A DNA stretch of 64,000 nucleotides from Streptomyces mayonensis (GCF_018982965.1 NZ_JACBYP010000011.1:1-64000); one strand, 5' to 3'; shown: positions 17,570-27,034, numbered from the stretch's first letter. The notes: generated by a model not told the origin, from the letters alone. Numbers and translations: made by a program.

Positions 17570-18367
17570 TCAGCGGTAGGAGGCTCTGGTGCGGATCCGG
17601 GAGACCCCGAGCAGCACCAGCAGGGTGGCCGCCATGAGGACCGCGGCGACGGCGGAGCCGGTGAACAGGGCGCCCCGGTCGGTGGCGGCGTAGATCAGGA
17701 CGGGCAGCGGGGTCCAGTCGGGCGGGTAGAGCATCATCGTGGCGCTCAGCTCCCCCATGGACAGGGCGAAGCAGAGCCCGGCCGCCGCGGTCAGGGACGG
17801 CAGCAGCAGCGGCAGCCGCACCCGCCACAGGACGTACGCCGGTGAGGCGCCCAGCGAGGCGGCGGCCTGCTCGTAGGCCGGGTCGAGGCGGGTGAGGGCG
17901 GCGGAGACGGACTGGTGGGCGAAGGCGGTGACCAGCACGGTGTGGGCGATGATCACGATCCAGCGGGTGCCGTTGAGCAGCATCGGCGGCTGCGAGAAGG
18001 CGACGAGGGTGGCGAGGCCGACGACGACGGAGGGCACGGCGAGGGGCAGCACGAACAGGGCGTCCAGCGCCTTGCGGTGCCGCTTTCGCAGCTCCGCCGC
18101 GGCGAGGGCGGCCCAGGTGCCGGCGGCCAGCGCGATCAGGCTGGCGGTGACGGCGGTGACGAGGCTGGTGGTGAGGGCCTGGAGGGCCTCGCCGCGGGTG
18201 GCGGACGCGTAGTGGGCGGTGGTCGGTCCCGAGGGCAGGACGCCGGACCAGTGGGTGGCGAAGGAGGCGCCGAGGACGACCAGCAGGGGCAGGGCGAACA
18301 GGGGCAGGAAGAGGAGCAGGAAGAGGGCCCACACGGCCCACCTCGCCCCGCGGCTATGCACGAGCAC
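17570..18367 (-). CDS. AEP importer permease, second subunit (PhnV-like)
   Basis: A 265-residue inner-membrane permease with six predicted helices and the EAA coupling loop at about 160-185 (YEQAAASLGASPAYVLWRVRLPLL). It starts with GTG, overlapping the preceding permease by 14 bases. It works as partner of the other permease and the ATPase in the same operon. Confidence 0.87.
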   Translation of the reverse strand: MLVHSRGARWAVWALFLLLFLPLFALPLLVVLGASFATHWSGVLPSGPTTAHYASATRGEALQALTTSLVTAVTASLIALAAGTWAALAAAELRKRHRKALDALFVLPLAVPSVVVGLATLVAFSQPPMLLNGTRWIVIIAHTVLVTAFAHQSVSAALTRLDPAYEQAAASLGASPAYVLWRVRLPLLLPSLTAAAGLCFALSMGELSATMMLYPPDWTPLPVLIYAATDRGALFTGSAVAAVLMAATLLVLLGVSRIRTRASYR

Positions 18368-19202
18368 GGCGGCTCACCACCCGGTAGAGGCCGTACAGGC
18401 CCACGGAGATCAGGACGTTGACGACGGCGACGACGCAGGCGCCCGGGTAGTCGGACTCCAGGATCGCCTTGCCGTAGACGAGGGTCGGCAGGGTCGTGAC
18501 GCCCTTGGCGCCGGTGAACAGGACGATGCCGAACTCGTTCAGGCACAGGACGAGGACGAGGCTGCCGCCGGCCGCGAGGGCGGGCAGCGCCTCGGGCAGG
18601 ATGATCTGCCGCACGATGCGCGGCGCGCGGGCGCCCAGGGAACCGGCGGCCTCGATCTGGGCGGTGTCCAGCTGCGAGAAGGCGGCGAGCAGCGGGCGCA
18701 TCACGAACGGCGTGAAGTACGTGATCTCGGCGAGCAGCACGCCCCACGGCGTGGTCAGGAAACGGAACGGCCCCTCGGCGTCCCCCGTCAGGTCCGTCCA
18801 CGCGCCGTTGGCCATGCCGACCGTGCCGTAGACGAACAGCAGGGCGAGCGTGATCAGGAAGGACGGGAAGGAGAGGAACACGTCGACGAACCGGGCCACC
18901 GCCCGCGCCCCGGGGAACGGCACGAAGGCGATGACCAGCGCGAGCGCGAACCCGAGCACCAGGCACCCGGCGGTGGCGGCGAGGGCCAGCCACACGGTGG
19001 TCCACAGCGCCTCGCGGAAGGCGGCCGAGGCGAGGACGTCGGCGTACGGCTCCAGCGAGGTGCCGCCGGTGTCGGGCTGGAAGGACTGCTGGGCGACGAG
19101 GGCGAGGGGGTAGAGGAAGAAGAGGGCGAGCAGGGCCACGGGCGGCAGCGCCCACAGGTACGCCGCCCTGCCCCGCACCGCCGCCCCGTTTCCCGCGCTC
19201 AT
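18354..19202 (-). CDS. AEP importer permease, first subunit (PhnU-like)
   Basis: A 282-residue permease with six helices, opening MSAGNGAAVRGRAAYLW. Its coupling loop is near 185-210 (IEAAGSLGARAPRIVRQIILPEALP). The ATG overlaps the ATPase stop by 4 bp (ATGA). With the neighbouring permease it forms the membrane channel of the phosphonate importer. Confidence 0.87.
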   Translation of the reverse strand: MSAGNGAAVRGRAAYLWALPPVALLALFFLYPLALVAQQSFQPDTGGTSLEPYADVLASAAFREALWTTVWLALAATAGCLVLGFALALVIAFVPFPGARAVARFVDVFLSFPSFLITLALLFVYGTVGMANGAWTDLTGDAEGPFRFLTTPWGVLLAEITYFTPFVMRPLLAAFSQLDTAQIEAAGSLGARAPRIVRQIILPEALPALAAGGSLVLVLCLNEFGIVLFTGAKGVTTLPTLVYGKAILESDYPGACVVAVVNVLISVGLYGLYRVVSRRARA

Positions 19203-20278
19203 CGGCGCTCCTCGCCGGCGCCCACCCCCGCGGGCAGCAGCACCGCGTCGTCGGGGGCGAAGTGCAGGGTGACCTCGTCGCCGTGGGCGGGAGGGTCGCG
19301 CAGTTCCCGTACGTCGGCCATGACCCGGTGGCCTGCGACGTCGACGTCGACGTACAGGCGGTGGGTGGCGCCGCGCCACTGGATCTCGCCGACCGTCCCG
19401 GTGAGCCGGTTGGGTCCGGGTCCGTCGCCGAGGCCGACGAGGTGGGGGCGCAGGCACAGGGTGGCCGTCGCTCCGGGCGCGGCGCCCTGCGTGTCCAGTT
19501 TCAGCTCCGTCTCCCCCAGCAGCGCTCCGTCCGTGCGGACCGTCACCGGCAGCAGGTTCGCGTTGCCGACGAAGGACGCCGTGAACGCGTTGTCCGGCGC
19601 CCGGTACAGCTGCTGCGGGGTGCCGCAGGCCTGCAGGCGGGCCTGGTCCATCACGGCGATCCGGTCGGCGAGGGTGAGGGCCTCCACCTGGTCGTGGGTG
19701 ACGTAGAGGATCGACACGTCGGGCAGCTCGCGGTGCAGGCGGGCCAGTTCGGCGAGCATGCCGGAGCGCAGCTGGGCGTCGAGCGCGGACAGCGGTTCGT
19801 CCAGGAGCAGGACGCCGGGCCGGATGGCGAGGGCGCGGGCGATGGCGACGCGCTGCTGCTGGCCGCCGGACAGCTCGCGGGGGTGGCGGCGGGCGTAGGC
19901 GCCCATGCCGGTCATGTCCAGGGCCTCGGCGACCCGGTCCCGTGTCTCGGCGCGCGGGACGCGGCGGGCGCGGAGTCCGAAGGCGACGTTCTCCTCGACC
20001 CGCAGGTGCGGGAAGAGGGCGTACTGCTGGACGACCATGCCGATGCCGCGCCGGTGCGGGGGCAGGCCGGTGACGTCGCGTTCGCCGAGGAACACCCGCC
20101 CGGAGGCGGGCCGGACGAACCCGGCGACCGCCCGCAGCGCGGTGGTCTTGCCGGATCCGGACGGCCCGAGGAGCGCCATGACCTCGCCGGGTTCGACGGT
20201 GAGGTCCAGGGCGTCGAGGACGGTGTTGCCGTCGTAGGCGACGCTGACGTGGTCGAAGCGGATGCCGCCGCCGCTCAT
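19199..20278 (-). CDS. AEP importer ATPase (PhnT-like)
   Basis: A 359-residue ABC ATPase of the spermidine/iron/AEP type: Walker A GPSGSGKTT, signature LSGGQQQRV, Walker B VLLLDEPLSAL and the switch histidine in YVTHDQVEA, followed by a C-terminal TOBE regulatory domain (about 275-345). The start MSGGGIRFDHVSVAYDG overlaps the hydrolase stop (ATGA). The open frame continues upstream into the hydrolase gene but has no better start. It energises the two permeases encoded next. Confidence 0.9.
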   Translation of the reverse strand: MSGGGIRFDHVSVAYDGNTVLDALDLTVEPGEVMALLGPSGSGKTTALRAVAGFVRPASGRVFLGERDVTGLPPHRRGIGMVVQQYALFPHLRVEENVAFGLRARRVPRAETRDRVAEALDMTGMGAYARRHPRELSGGQQQRVAIARALAIRPGVLLLDEPLSALDAQLRSGMLAELARLHRELPDVSILYVTHDQVEALTLADRIAVMDQARLQACGTPQQLYRAPDNAFTASFVGNANLLPVTVRTDGALLGETELKLDTQGAAPGATATLCLRPHLVGLGDGPGPNRLTGTVGEIQWRGATHRLYVDVDVAGHRVMADVRELRDPPAHGDEVTLHFAPDDAVLLPAGVGAGEERR

Positions 20279-21003
20279 CAGCCGGCTCCGCGCAGGAGGG
20301 CGGGCAGGTCGGCGACGGAGTCGAGGACGTGATGCGCGCCCGCCTCGCGGAGGGCGTCGTCGCCGTGGGCCCCGGTGCGCACCCCGGCGACCAGGCCCGC
20401 GCCGGCCCGTACGCCGCTGAGCACGTCGTACGAGGTGTCGCCGACGACGGCGACCTGGCGTACGGCGTCGGCGGCCCCGGTGTGCAGGAAGGCCGCGAGG
20501 ACCAGGTCCGGGTAGGGGCGTCCGCGCCCGCCCGCGTCGGCGGGGCACAGGGTGAGCGGCACCAGGTCGCGCCAGCCGAGCGCGTCCAGGACCGCGTCCT
20601 GGGTGACGCGGGCGAAGCCGGTGGTGAGGACGACGGTGCGGCCGTCGGCGGCGAGTTCCTCGACGGCCTCGCGGGCGCCGGGGACGGGGGCGACGAGGCC
20701 GTCGTCGACGAGTGCGCCGTACGCCTGCTCGAAGGCGGCGTTGGCGCGCCGGGCGCGGTCCTCGTCGCCGAACAGGTGCCGGAAGACGGAGATCTTGGAC
20801 TCGCCCATGGTGGCGCGGACGTACGCGAGCTTGTCGGCGTGGTCGTCGGTGCCGGGCTGGACGCCCAGTTCGCGGGCGGCGGCGAGGAAGGCACGCTCGA
20901 CGAGGCCGCCGTCGGCGACGGTGGTACCGGCCATGTCGAGGACGACGAGGCGGGTGCCGGGGGTCACGGGAGTGGTCACGGGAGTGGTCATGGGTGTGGT
21001 CAT
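20278..21003 (-). CDS. Phosphonatase-like HAD hydrolase (PhnX-like)
   Basis: A 241-residue HAD enzyme expected to split the C-P bond of phosphonoacetaldehyde to acetaldehyde and phosphate. The nucleophile motif is DMAGTTVAD (Asp23). Lys70 in RATMGESKISVF sits where PhnX has its Schiff-base lysine, and GDTSYDVLSG supplies the last acidic motif. The first 16 residues are a small triple repeat of TTPM/V encoded by tandem 12-bp units, so the true start could be the second ATG. It follows the FAD oxidoreductase by seven bases, matching consecutive steps. Family name TIGR03351 is my recollection. Confidence 0.87.
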   Translation of the reverse strand: MTTPMTTPVTTPVTPGTRLVVLDMAGTTVADGGLVERAFLAAARELGVQPGTDDHADKLAYVRATMGESKISVFRHLFGDEDRARRANAAFEQAYGALVDDGLVAPVPGAREAVEELAADGRTVVLTTGFARVTQDAVLDALGWRDLVPLTLCPADAGGRGRPYPDLVLAAFLHTGAADAVRQVAVVGDTSYDVLSGVRAGAGLVAGVRTGAHGDDALREAGAHHVLDSVADLPALLRGAG

Positions 21004-21010
21004 GAGGGGT

Positions 21011-22135
21011 TCACCAGCCCAGTTCGTTCGCGGTGGTCTCGGCTATCGCGGGCGAGCAGGTCATGCCGCGCCCGCCGGGCCCGGTGACCAGCCAGACCCC
21101 GTCGCGCACCCGCTGCCGGTGCACGACCCGGCTGGTGTCGGTGCACTGCGCGTACACCCCGGCCCACCGGCGGCGGACCTTGGGCAGCGGCCGGCCGAGG
21201 AGGGACTCGACGACGCCGGTGAGGTGGTCGTAGGGGTCCTCGACGGTGTCGAAGGCGAAGGGGTGCTCGTACGCGTGGGTGTCGCCGATGGTCAGTCCGC
21301 CGTCGGCGCGCTGGACCATCAGCAGTTGCATGCGGTGCTCGGCGGCCGTGGCCGGCTGCGGCTGCCGGGCGTTCAGCTCGTCCAGGGCGGGTGAGCCGTA
21401 GGCGGGGTAGTAGCGGAAGCTGTCGGCGTCGGCGACGGAGGTGGTGAGCGGTTCGCCGAGGGGGTCGGTCTGCATCATCTGCAGCCGCACCCGGCGCACG
21501 GGCAGGTCGGGTCCGGCCAGTTCGCGGACCAGGCCGCCGAGCCAGGCACCGGTGCACAGGACGACGGCGTCGCCGGTGTGCGTGTCGCCGTGGTCGTCGC
21601 GGACGGCGTTCTCCCCGACGACGTCGCGGACCTCGCGGCCGGGCAGGAAGGTGTAGCGCGGGGACCGTTCGAGTTCCGCGCGCAGCGCGAGCTGGGCGGT
21701 GCGCGGCTCGACGGCGGCGTCCCGCTCGCAGTACAGCGCGGCGTCGAACTCGCCCCGCAGGGCCGGGTTCAGGGCGCGGGCCTCACCGGCGGTGAGGAGC
21801 TTGTGGCCGCGGGCGGCGGCGTCCGGGCGGGCCACGGCGGCCTCGGCGACGGCGCGCTCCAGGTCGCCGCGGAGCGGGGTCAGGGAGCCGTTGGGGCGGA
21901 AGCCCAGCGCGGGGATCCGGGTGCCGATCTCCTCCCACAGCTCCCGGGCCCGCAGCGCGGTCTCCAGCTCCTCCCCGCCCGCGCGGCCGCTGACCCAGAT
22001 CTGGCCGAAGTTGCGCAGGGAGGCGCCGCGGGCCTCGCTCTCCCGCTCGATCTGCACGACCTCGTGGCCGCGGTTCACTGCGTGCCAGGCGTGCATGGTG
22101 CCCACCACGCCGGCTCCTACGACTGTCACTCTCAC
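21011..22135 (-). CDS. FAD-dependent amine oxidoreductase (TIGR03364 type)
   Basis: A 374-residue DadA/glycine-oxidase-like flavoenzyme. The dinucleotide-binding motif VVGAGVVGTMHAWHAV begins at the N-terminus; a second conserved stretch VLCTGAWLGGLV and the C-terminal FAD contact VTGPGGRGMTCSPAIAETTANE close the fold. I start at the GTG giving VRVTVVGAG because a gaaggag site precedes it; seven more codons upstream are possible. This subfamily is tied by context to phosphonate catabolism, and relatives oxidise 2-aminoethylphosphonate or its N-methyl form to phosphonoacetaldehyde. It is the first enzyme gene of the operon, after the GntR gene. Confidence 0.85.
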   Translation of the reverse strand: MRVTVVGAGVVGTMHAWHAVNRGHEVVQIERESEARGASLRNFGQIWVSGRAGGEELETALRARELWEEIGTRIPALGFRPNGSLTPLRGDLERAVAEAAVARPDAAARGHKLLTAGEARALNPALRGEFDAALYCERDAAVEPRTAQLALRAELERSPRYTFLPGREVRDVVGENAVRDDHGDTHTGDAVVLCTGAWLGGLVRELAGPDLPVRRVRLQMMQTDPLGEPLTTSVADADSFRYYPAYGSPALDELNARQPQPATAAEHRMQLLMVQRADGGLTIGDTHAYEHPFAFDTVEDPYDHLTGVVESLLGRPLPKVRRRWAGVYAQCTDTSRVVHRQRVRDGVWLVTGPGGRGMTCSPAIAETTANELGW

Positions 22136-22285
22136 GACCGCCACGCTCCTTCGCATCAGGGAACCGGAGGAATCCGGCCATCAACGAGAGCGTGAACTGG
22201 TCGTCACGTTTGGGCTAGACCCGTTATCTTTTCGTTACTCGTCTGGTGAGTGCAAACCCGTCGGTTTCATCGGTTTCGTCGATGC

Positions 22286-23041
22286 TCAGCCGCGCAGATG
22301 GGTGGTGAAGGAGAACCGGTCGCCCCGGTAGAGCGTGCGCACCCGTTCCAGCGGGCGGCCCTCGGTGTCCCGGGAGACGCGGTGGATGAGCAGCATCGGG
22401 AGGGCCGGCGGCGTGCCGATGAGCAGGGCCTCGCGCGGGGTCGCGAGCACGGTCTCGATCCGTTCGTCGGCGTCGCCGAACGCGATGCCCTGCCCGGCGA
22501 GGTGGGCGTAGAAGGAGGAGTCCGGGTCGAAGGCGGTGTCGAGGTCGGGTACGCGGGCCGCGGCGACGTAGGTGCTCTCCAGGCCGACCCGCTCGTCGTC
22601 CGCCAGCAGCACCCGCTCCAGGTGCCACACGGGCTCCCCGCGCGTGAGGCCGGTCTCGGCGGCGAGCGCGTCCGGGCAGGGGAAGCGGTCGAGGGTGACG
22701 AGGGCCCGCCCGGGAGTACGGCCCTGCCGCCGGACGCCCTCGGTGTAGCTGGCCAGGGACAGCGGCTGGGCCAGCTTGGGGCCGGCGACCACGGTGCCGC
22801 GCCCCTGCCGGCGCAGCTTGCCCTCGAGCACCAGCTCGCGCAGCGCCTGCCGCACGGTCTCGCGGGCGACCTCGTACCGCTCGGAAAGGTCCCGCTCGGT
22901 GGGGATGGCGCTGCCCTCCCCCAGTTCGCCCACGAGGCGGTCGATGCGCGCCTTGACGGCGTAGTACTTCGGCACACGGCCGTGCTCCGGGATCCCGGAG
23001 CGGACGGGGGCACCGGGCGCCTGGTCGTTCGGATAGTCCAC
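22286..23041 (-). CDS. GntR/HutC-family regulator of the AEP operon
   Basis: A 251-residue repressor. The winged helix lies at about 25-92 (IPTERDLSERYEVARETVRQALRELVLEGKLRRQGRGTVV) and a UTRA effector domain at 105-245. It has a GTG start. The gene precedes the AEP operon in the same direction with a 150-base gap containing gggctagaccc (22212-22222), an imperfect palindrome resembling HutC/DasR-type operators and so a candidate binding site. AEP-responsive control is inferred from position, as for PhnF-like regulators. Confidence 0.87.
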   Translation of the reverse strand: MDYPNDQAPGAPVRSGIPEHGRVPKYYAVKARIDRLVGELGEGSAIPTERDLSERYEVARETVRQALRELVLEGKLRRQGRGTVVAGPKLAQPLSLASYTEGVRRQGRTPGRALVTLDRFPCPDALAAETGLTRGEPVWHLERVLLADDERVGLESTYVAAARVPDLDTAFDPDSSFYAHLAGQGIAFGDADERIETVLATPREALLIGTPPALPMLLIHRVSRDTEGRPLERVRTLYRGDRFSFTTHLRG

Positions 23042-23193
23042 GCAGGGATGTTCGCAGACGGCAGTGGCGTGGCGGCGCGAGGTACCGGGCGGCTACGCCC
23101 CCTGGTACCGAATCGCCCCCGACGACCGGACACCCCGGCCATCGGACCGCCGACCCCCGCCCCACCCCCACCGGGTCTGCGAAAATAGGACGT

Positions 23194-24276
23194 ATGACTG
23201 GTACTCCCTCCGGCAGGCCCCCGCTGCGCGTCGGCCTCGTCGGCTACGGACTCGCGGGCTCCGTCTTCCACGCCCCCCTGATCGCCGCGACCGGGGGGCT
23301 GGCCCTGGACACGGTCGTCACCTCGAACCCGGAGCGGCAGCAGCAGGCCCGCGCCGAGTTCCCGGACGTGCGGACCGTCGCGACCCCCGACGAGCTGTTC
23401 GAGCGCGCGGGCGAGCTGGACCTCGTCGTCGTCGCGTCCCCGAACAAGACGCACGTGCCGCTCGCGACCAGGGCCCTGCGGGCCGGACTGCCGGTCGTCG
23501 TGGACAAGCCGGTCGCGGGCACGGCGGCCGGGGCACGCGAGCTGGCGGCGCTGGCCGAGGAGCGCGGTCTGCTGCTCTCCGTCTTCCAGAACCGCCGCTG
23601 GGACAACGACTTCCTGACCCTCCGGAAACTCCTGGCCGAGGACGCGCTGGGCGAGGTGTGGCGCTTCGAGTCCCGCTTCGAACGCTGGCGCCCGAAGCCG
23701 AAGGGCGGCTGGCGCGAGTCCGGCGACCCGGCGGAGATCGGCGGCCTGCTGTACGACCTCGGCAGCCACGTCGTCGACCAGGCCCTGGTCCTCTTCGGCC
23801 CGGTCACGCAGGTGTACGCCGAGTCCGTGGTCCGGCGGGCGGGCGCGGAGGCGGACGACGACACGTTCCTCGCGCTCACGCACGCGAACGGCGTCCGCTC
23901 CCACCTCCACGTCTCCTCCACCGCCGCCCAGCTCGGTCCGCGCTTCCGGGTGCTGGGCTCGCGGGCCGGGTACGTCAAGTACGGCCTGGACCCGCAGGAG
24001 GCGGCGCTGCGCGAGGGCAAGCGGCCCGGCCCCGGCTGGGGCGAGGAGGACGAGTCGCTGTGGGGCCGGGTCGGCTCCGGCGAGTCCCCGACGACCGGCG
24101 GCGGACGCGTCGAGGCGACCGTGGCGGGCGACTACCCCGCGTACTACGCGGCGGTGGCGAAGGCCCTGCGCGAGGGCGGCCCGAACCCGGTGGACGCCCG
24201 GGAGGCGGCCGCCGCACTGGACGTACTGGAGGCGGCCCGCCGGTCCGCCCGCGACGGAGTGGTGGTGACCCTGTGA
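23194..24276 (+). CDS. Gfo/Idh/MocA-family oxidoreductase
   Basis: A 360-residue NAD(P)-dependent sugar or cyclitol dehydrogenase. The Rossmann motif is LVGYGLAGSVFHAPLI at residues 12-27. The lysine of the conserved DKPVAG stretch lies near residue 110, and the C-terminal alpha/beta domain contains GGLLYDLGSHVVDQAL. It overlaps the next gene by 4 bp (GTGA), forming a two-gene unit divergent from the GntR gene. The substrate cannot be deduced. Confidence 0.9.
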   Translation: MTGTPSGRPPLRVGLVGYGLAGSVFHAPLIAATGGLALDTVVTSNPERQQQARAEFPDVRTVATPDELFERAGELDLVVVASPNKTHVPLATRALRAGLPVVVDKPVAGTAAGARELAALAEERGLLLSVFQNRRWDNDFLTLRKLLAEDALGEVWRFESRFERWRPKPKGGWRESGDPAEIGGLLYDLGSHVVDQALVLFGPVTQVYAESVVRRAGAEADDDTFLALTHANGVRSHLHVSSTAAQLGPRFRVLGSRAGYVKYGLDPQEAALREGKRPGPGWGEEDESLWGRVGSGESPTTGGGRVEATVAGDYPAYYAAVAKALREGGPNPVDAREAAAALDVLEAARRSARDGVVVTL

Positions 24277-24752
24277 GCACCGTACCGACGACGACGCCCA
24301 CCGTGGCGGAGCTGGAGGAGCAGGAACGCCGCCTGGTCCTGCGCCGGTTCACCCACGACGACGCGTGGGCGCTGGGCTCCCTCCTGGTGGAGCTGGCCCG
24401 TGAGCGCGAGGCGCCGGTCGCCATCGACATCCACCGCGCCGGCCAGCAGCTCTTCCACGCGGCCCTGCCCGGCTCCACCCCGGACAACGACGCCTGGATC
24501 GCCCGCAAGCGCCGGGTGGTGGAGCGGTACGGCTCGGCGTCGTACCTGGTCGGCGCCCGGTTCCGGGCCAAGGGCACGACCTTCGAGGAGTCCTCGCGCC
24601 TCGATGCCGACACGTACGCGGCGCACGGCGGCTCCTTCCCGCTCACCGTCGCGGACGTCGGCGTGGTCGGCGCGGTGACGGTGAGCGGGCTGCCGCAGCT
24701 GGAGGACCACCGGCTGGTGGTGGCGGCACTGGAGCGGTTCCTGGGCGAGTAG
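24273..24752 (+). CDS. UPF0303 / HbpS-like heme-degrading-domain protein
   Basis: A 159-residue soluble protein of the UPF0303 group (fold shared with HbpS and GlcG). Conserved stretches are APVAIDIHRAGQQLFHAALPG, then DNDAWIARKRRVVERYGSASY and FPLTVADVGVVGAVTVSGLPQ. It starts with GTG inside the stop region of the dehydrogenase gene and is translationally coupled. This pairing with Gfo/Idh/MocA genes suggests a shared, unknown metabolic role; the heme link is only by fold. Confidence 0.85.
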   Translation: MSTVPTTTPTVAELEEQERRLVLRRFTHDDAWALGSLLVELAREREAPVAIDIHRAGQQLFHAALPGSTPDNDAWIARKRRVVERYGSASYLVGARFRAKGTTFEESSRLDADTYAAHGGSFPLTVADVGVVGAVTVSGLPQLEDHRLVVAALERFLGE

Positions 24753-24880
24753 GCCGTACGGCCGTCTCCGGCGCCCCGTACGGCCGTCACCGGCGTACGC
24801 GGGGAATCTCCGGTGGGTACCCGTGGTTGGCAGGCAGGAACTCAGGCTGATCACCATGCTCACCGGAGGTATCGCGACCG

Positions 24881-25816
24881 ATGAACGAGACGACGGATCC
24901 CCGCGAAGGCCCCGAAGGACCCGAAGGCTCCGAAGGCCTCGGAGGCCTCGGAGAGACGGCTTCCCTGAAGGAATCGATCGGGCGGTACGGCGTCTGGAAC
25001 GCCGCCCTGCGCGCGGAGGATCCCGAGGGTGCCGCCGAACGCGCCGACGCCGCAGCCGAGTTGGAGCAGCTCGGGTACGGCGCCGTGTGGCTCGGCGGCA
25101 ACAGCGCCGCCCGGCACGCCGCCCCGCTGATCGCGGCGACCTCGCGGCTCGTCGTCGGCACCAGTATCCAGAGCATCTGGGAGCACGGGGCGGCCGAGGC
25201 GGCGGCGGGCTTCGCCGAGCTGGAGGTGTCGCACCCCGGGCGCTTCGTGCTGGGCCTCGGGGTGAGCCACGGTCCGGTGGTGAAGGGGTACAGCCGCCCG
25301 TACTCGAAGATGGTCGCCTACCTCGACGACCTGGACCGGGCGGGCCTGCGGGCCGAGCACCGGGTGCTGGCGGCGCTCGGACCGAAGATGCTGGACCTCT
25401 CCAGGGACCGGGCGGCGGGCGCCATCCCGTACCTGGTCACGCCGGAGCACACCGCGCAGGCCCGCGAGCGCCTCGGCGCGGGCCCGCTGCTGGCCCCGGA
25501 GCTCAAGGTCGTCCTCGACACCGACCCGTCCCGCGCCCGCGCGACGGCCCGCGCGTACCTGGCCATGTACCTGCGGCTGCCGAACTACACGAACAACTTC
25601 CTGAAGCTGGGCTTCACCGAGGCCGACGTCGCCGACGGCGGCAGCGACCGCCTGATCGACGCGGTCTTCGCCCGGGGCGACGACGCCGCGATCCGCGCCC
25701 GCATCGACGCGTTCCTGGAAGCGGGCGCCGACCACGTGGCCCTCCAGGTCGTCGAGGACGACATGACCCGCCTCCCGAGGCAGGCCTGGCGCAACCTCGC
25801 CTCTCTGCTGGCGTGA
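24881..25816 (+). CDS. LLM-class F420-dependent oxidoreductase
   Basis: A 311-residue luciferase-like TIM-barrel oxidoreductase using coenzyme F420. Features are GYGAVWLGGNSAA, then VGTSIQSIWEH, GRFVLGLGVSHGPVV, and late segments DHVALQVVEDD and LPRQAWRNLASLL. The first 25 residues are a Glu/Gly-rich run of EGPEGPEGSEGLGG type produced by short DNA repeats and are unlikely to be part of the fold. The substrate is unknown. Confidence 0.88.
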   Translation: MNETTDPREGPEGPEGSEGLGGLGETASLKESIGRYGVWNAALRAEDPEGAAERADAAAELEQLGYGAVWLGGNSAARHAAPLIAATSRLVVGTSIQSIWEHGAAEAAAGFAELEVSHPGRFVLGLGVSHGPVVKGYSRPYSKMVAYLDDLDRAGLRAEHRVLAALGPKMLDLSRDRAAGAIPYLVTPEHTAQARERLGAGPLLAPELKVVLDTDPSRARATARAYLAMYLRLPNYTNNFLKLGFTEADVADGGSDRLIDAVFARGDDAAIRARIDAFLEAGADHVALQVVEDDMTRLPRQAWRNLASLLA

Positions 25817-25934
25817 GCAACCGGGGGCGCGGGGCGGTGACATGTGCGGCTCCGCCGCAGAGGGGCGCAGGGCCGGCCACAACCGAGCGGCAGCCGACGA
25901 CCCGCCGCGCACTCCCCGCGCCCCGGCGGAGCGC

Positions 25935-26792
25935 CTACGCGTTCTTCAGCTCCTGTCGCTGCCGCCCCAGCCCCCCGACCTCCAGCTCGACCACGTCCCC
26001 CGCCCGCAGATAGGGCTTCGGCTCGGGCTGCCCCATGGCCACCCCGGCAGGCGTCCCGGTGTTGATGACGTCGCCGGGGCGCAGCACCATGAACCGGCTG
26101 AGGTACCGCACGACCTCCCCCACGGGGAAGATCTGCTCGGCCGTCGTCCCGTCCTGCCGCAGCTCCCCGTTGACCCACAGCCGCAGCGGCAGCCGCTGCG
26201 GGTCGGGCACCTCGTCGGCGGTGACGAGCCAGGGCCCCAGCGGGTTGAAGGTCTCGCAGTTCTTGCCCTTGTCCCAGGTCCCGCCGCGCTCGATCTGGAA
26301 CTCCCGCTCGGACACGTCGTGCGCGACCGCGTACCCCGCGACGCACGCGAGCCCTTCCTCGGCCGACTCCAGGTAGCGGGCCGTACGCCCGATGACGACG
26401 GCCAGCTCCACCTCCCAGTCGGTCTTCACGGACCCGCGCGGCACGAGCACGGTGTCGTGCGGCCCGACCACGGTGTCCGGCGCCTTGAGGAAGACGACGG
26501 GTTCGGCGGGCGGCTCGGCCCCGGTCTCACGGGCGTGGTCGTGGTAGTTCAGCCCGATGCACACGATCTTGCCGATGCGTCCCACCGGCGGCCCGACGCG
26601 CAGCCCGCCGCCGTCCAGCACGGGCAGCGCACCGGCCGCGGCGGCGGACTGTACCCGGTCGAGCGCCGCCTCGTCGGCGAGCAGGTCCCCGTCGACGTCC
26701 GTGACGACGCCCGACAGGTCGCGCAGGGTTCCGTCGGCGTCGAGCAGCGCGGGCCGCTCGGATCCCGCCGTACCGACTCGCAGCAGCTTCAT
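25935..26792 (-). CDS. Fumarylacetoacetate hydrolase-family protein
   Basis: A 285-residue enzyme of the FAH superfamily (ureidoglycolate lyase / 2-oxo-hepta-ene-dioate hydratase type). The active core is KIVCIGLNYHDHA, then VFLKAPDTVVGP, the metal-binding DWEVELAVVIG, AHDVSEREFQ and the late GDVINTGTPAGVAMGQ. The start MKLLRVGTAG has a gaggag site. Single gene, convergent with the LLM oxidoreductase. The precise substrate is not predictable. Confidence 0.9.
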   Translation of the reverse strand: MKLLRVGTAGSERPALLDADGTLRDLSGVVTDVDGDLLADEAALDRVQSAAAAGALPVLDGGGLRVGPPVGRIGKIVCIGLNYHDHARETGAEPPAEPVVFLKAPDTVVGPHDTVLVPRGSVKTDWEVELAVVIGRTARYLESAEEGLACVAGYAVAHDVSEREFQIERGGTWDKGKNCETFNPLGPWLVTADEVPDPQRLPLRLWVNGELRQDGTTAEQIFPVGEVVRYLSRFMVLRPGDVINTGTPAGVAMGQPEPKPYLRAGDVVELEVGGLGRQRQELKNA

Positions 26793-27034
26793 GATCCCCA
26801 ACTCCTCGTTCGCGGGAGGCCCGCCCGAAGAGGTGCGACCGATGCGGCAGTGCGCAGCCCCCGGAGGACTGTTCGATCCTCCAAGGCGGCGTTCCACTCC
26901 GCAATACCCGGTTCACGTACTGGACCGTAGCCGGAACGCGGCCGCGCGCCGTCCGCCGTACGCCGGCCGAGCCGTACGGCGGCCGACCTGCGGGTACCTC
27001 ACCTTCGTCACCCGTCGGCAGTACGGTGTCCCCC

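Noticed and set aside
15495..18341. A 948-codon minus-strand frame through HAD, receptor and permease genes
   Set aside because: Pro/Arg-rich shadow frame crossing three real genes on the same strand in another phase.
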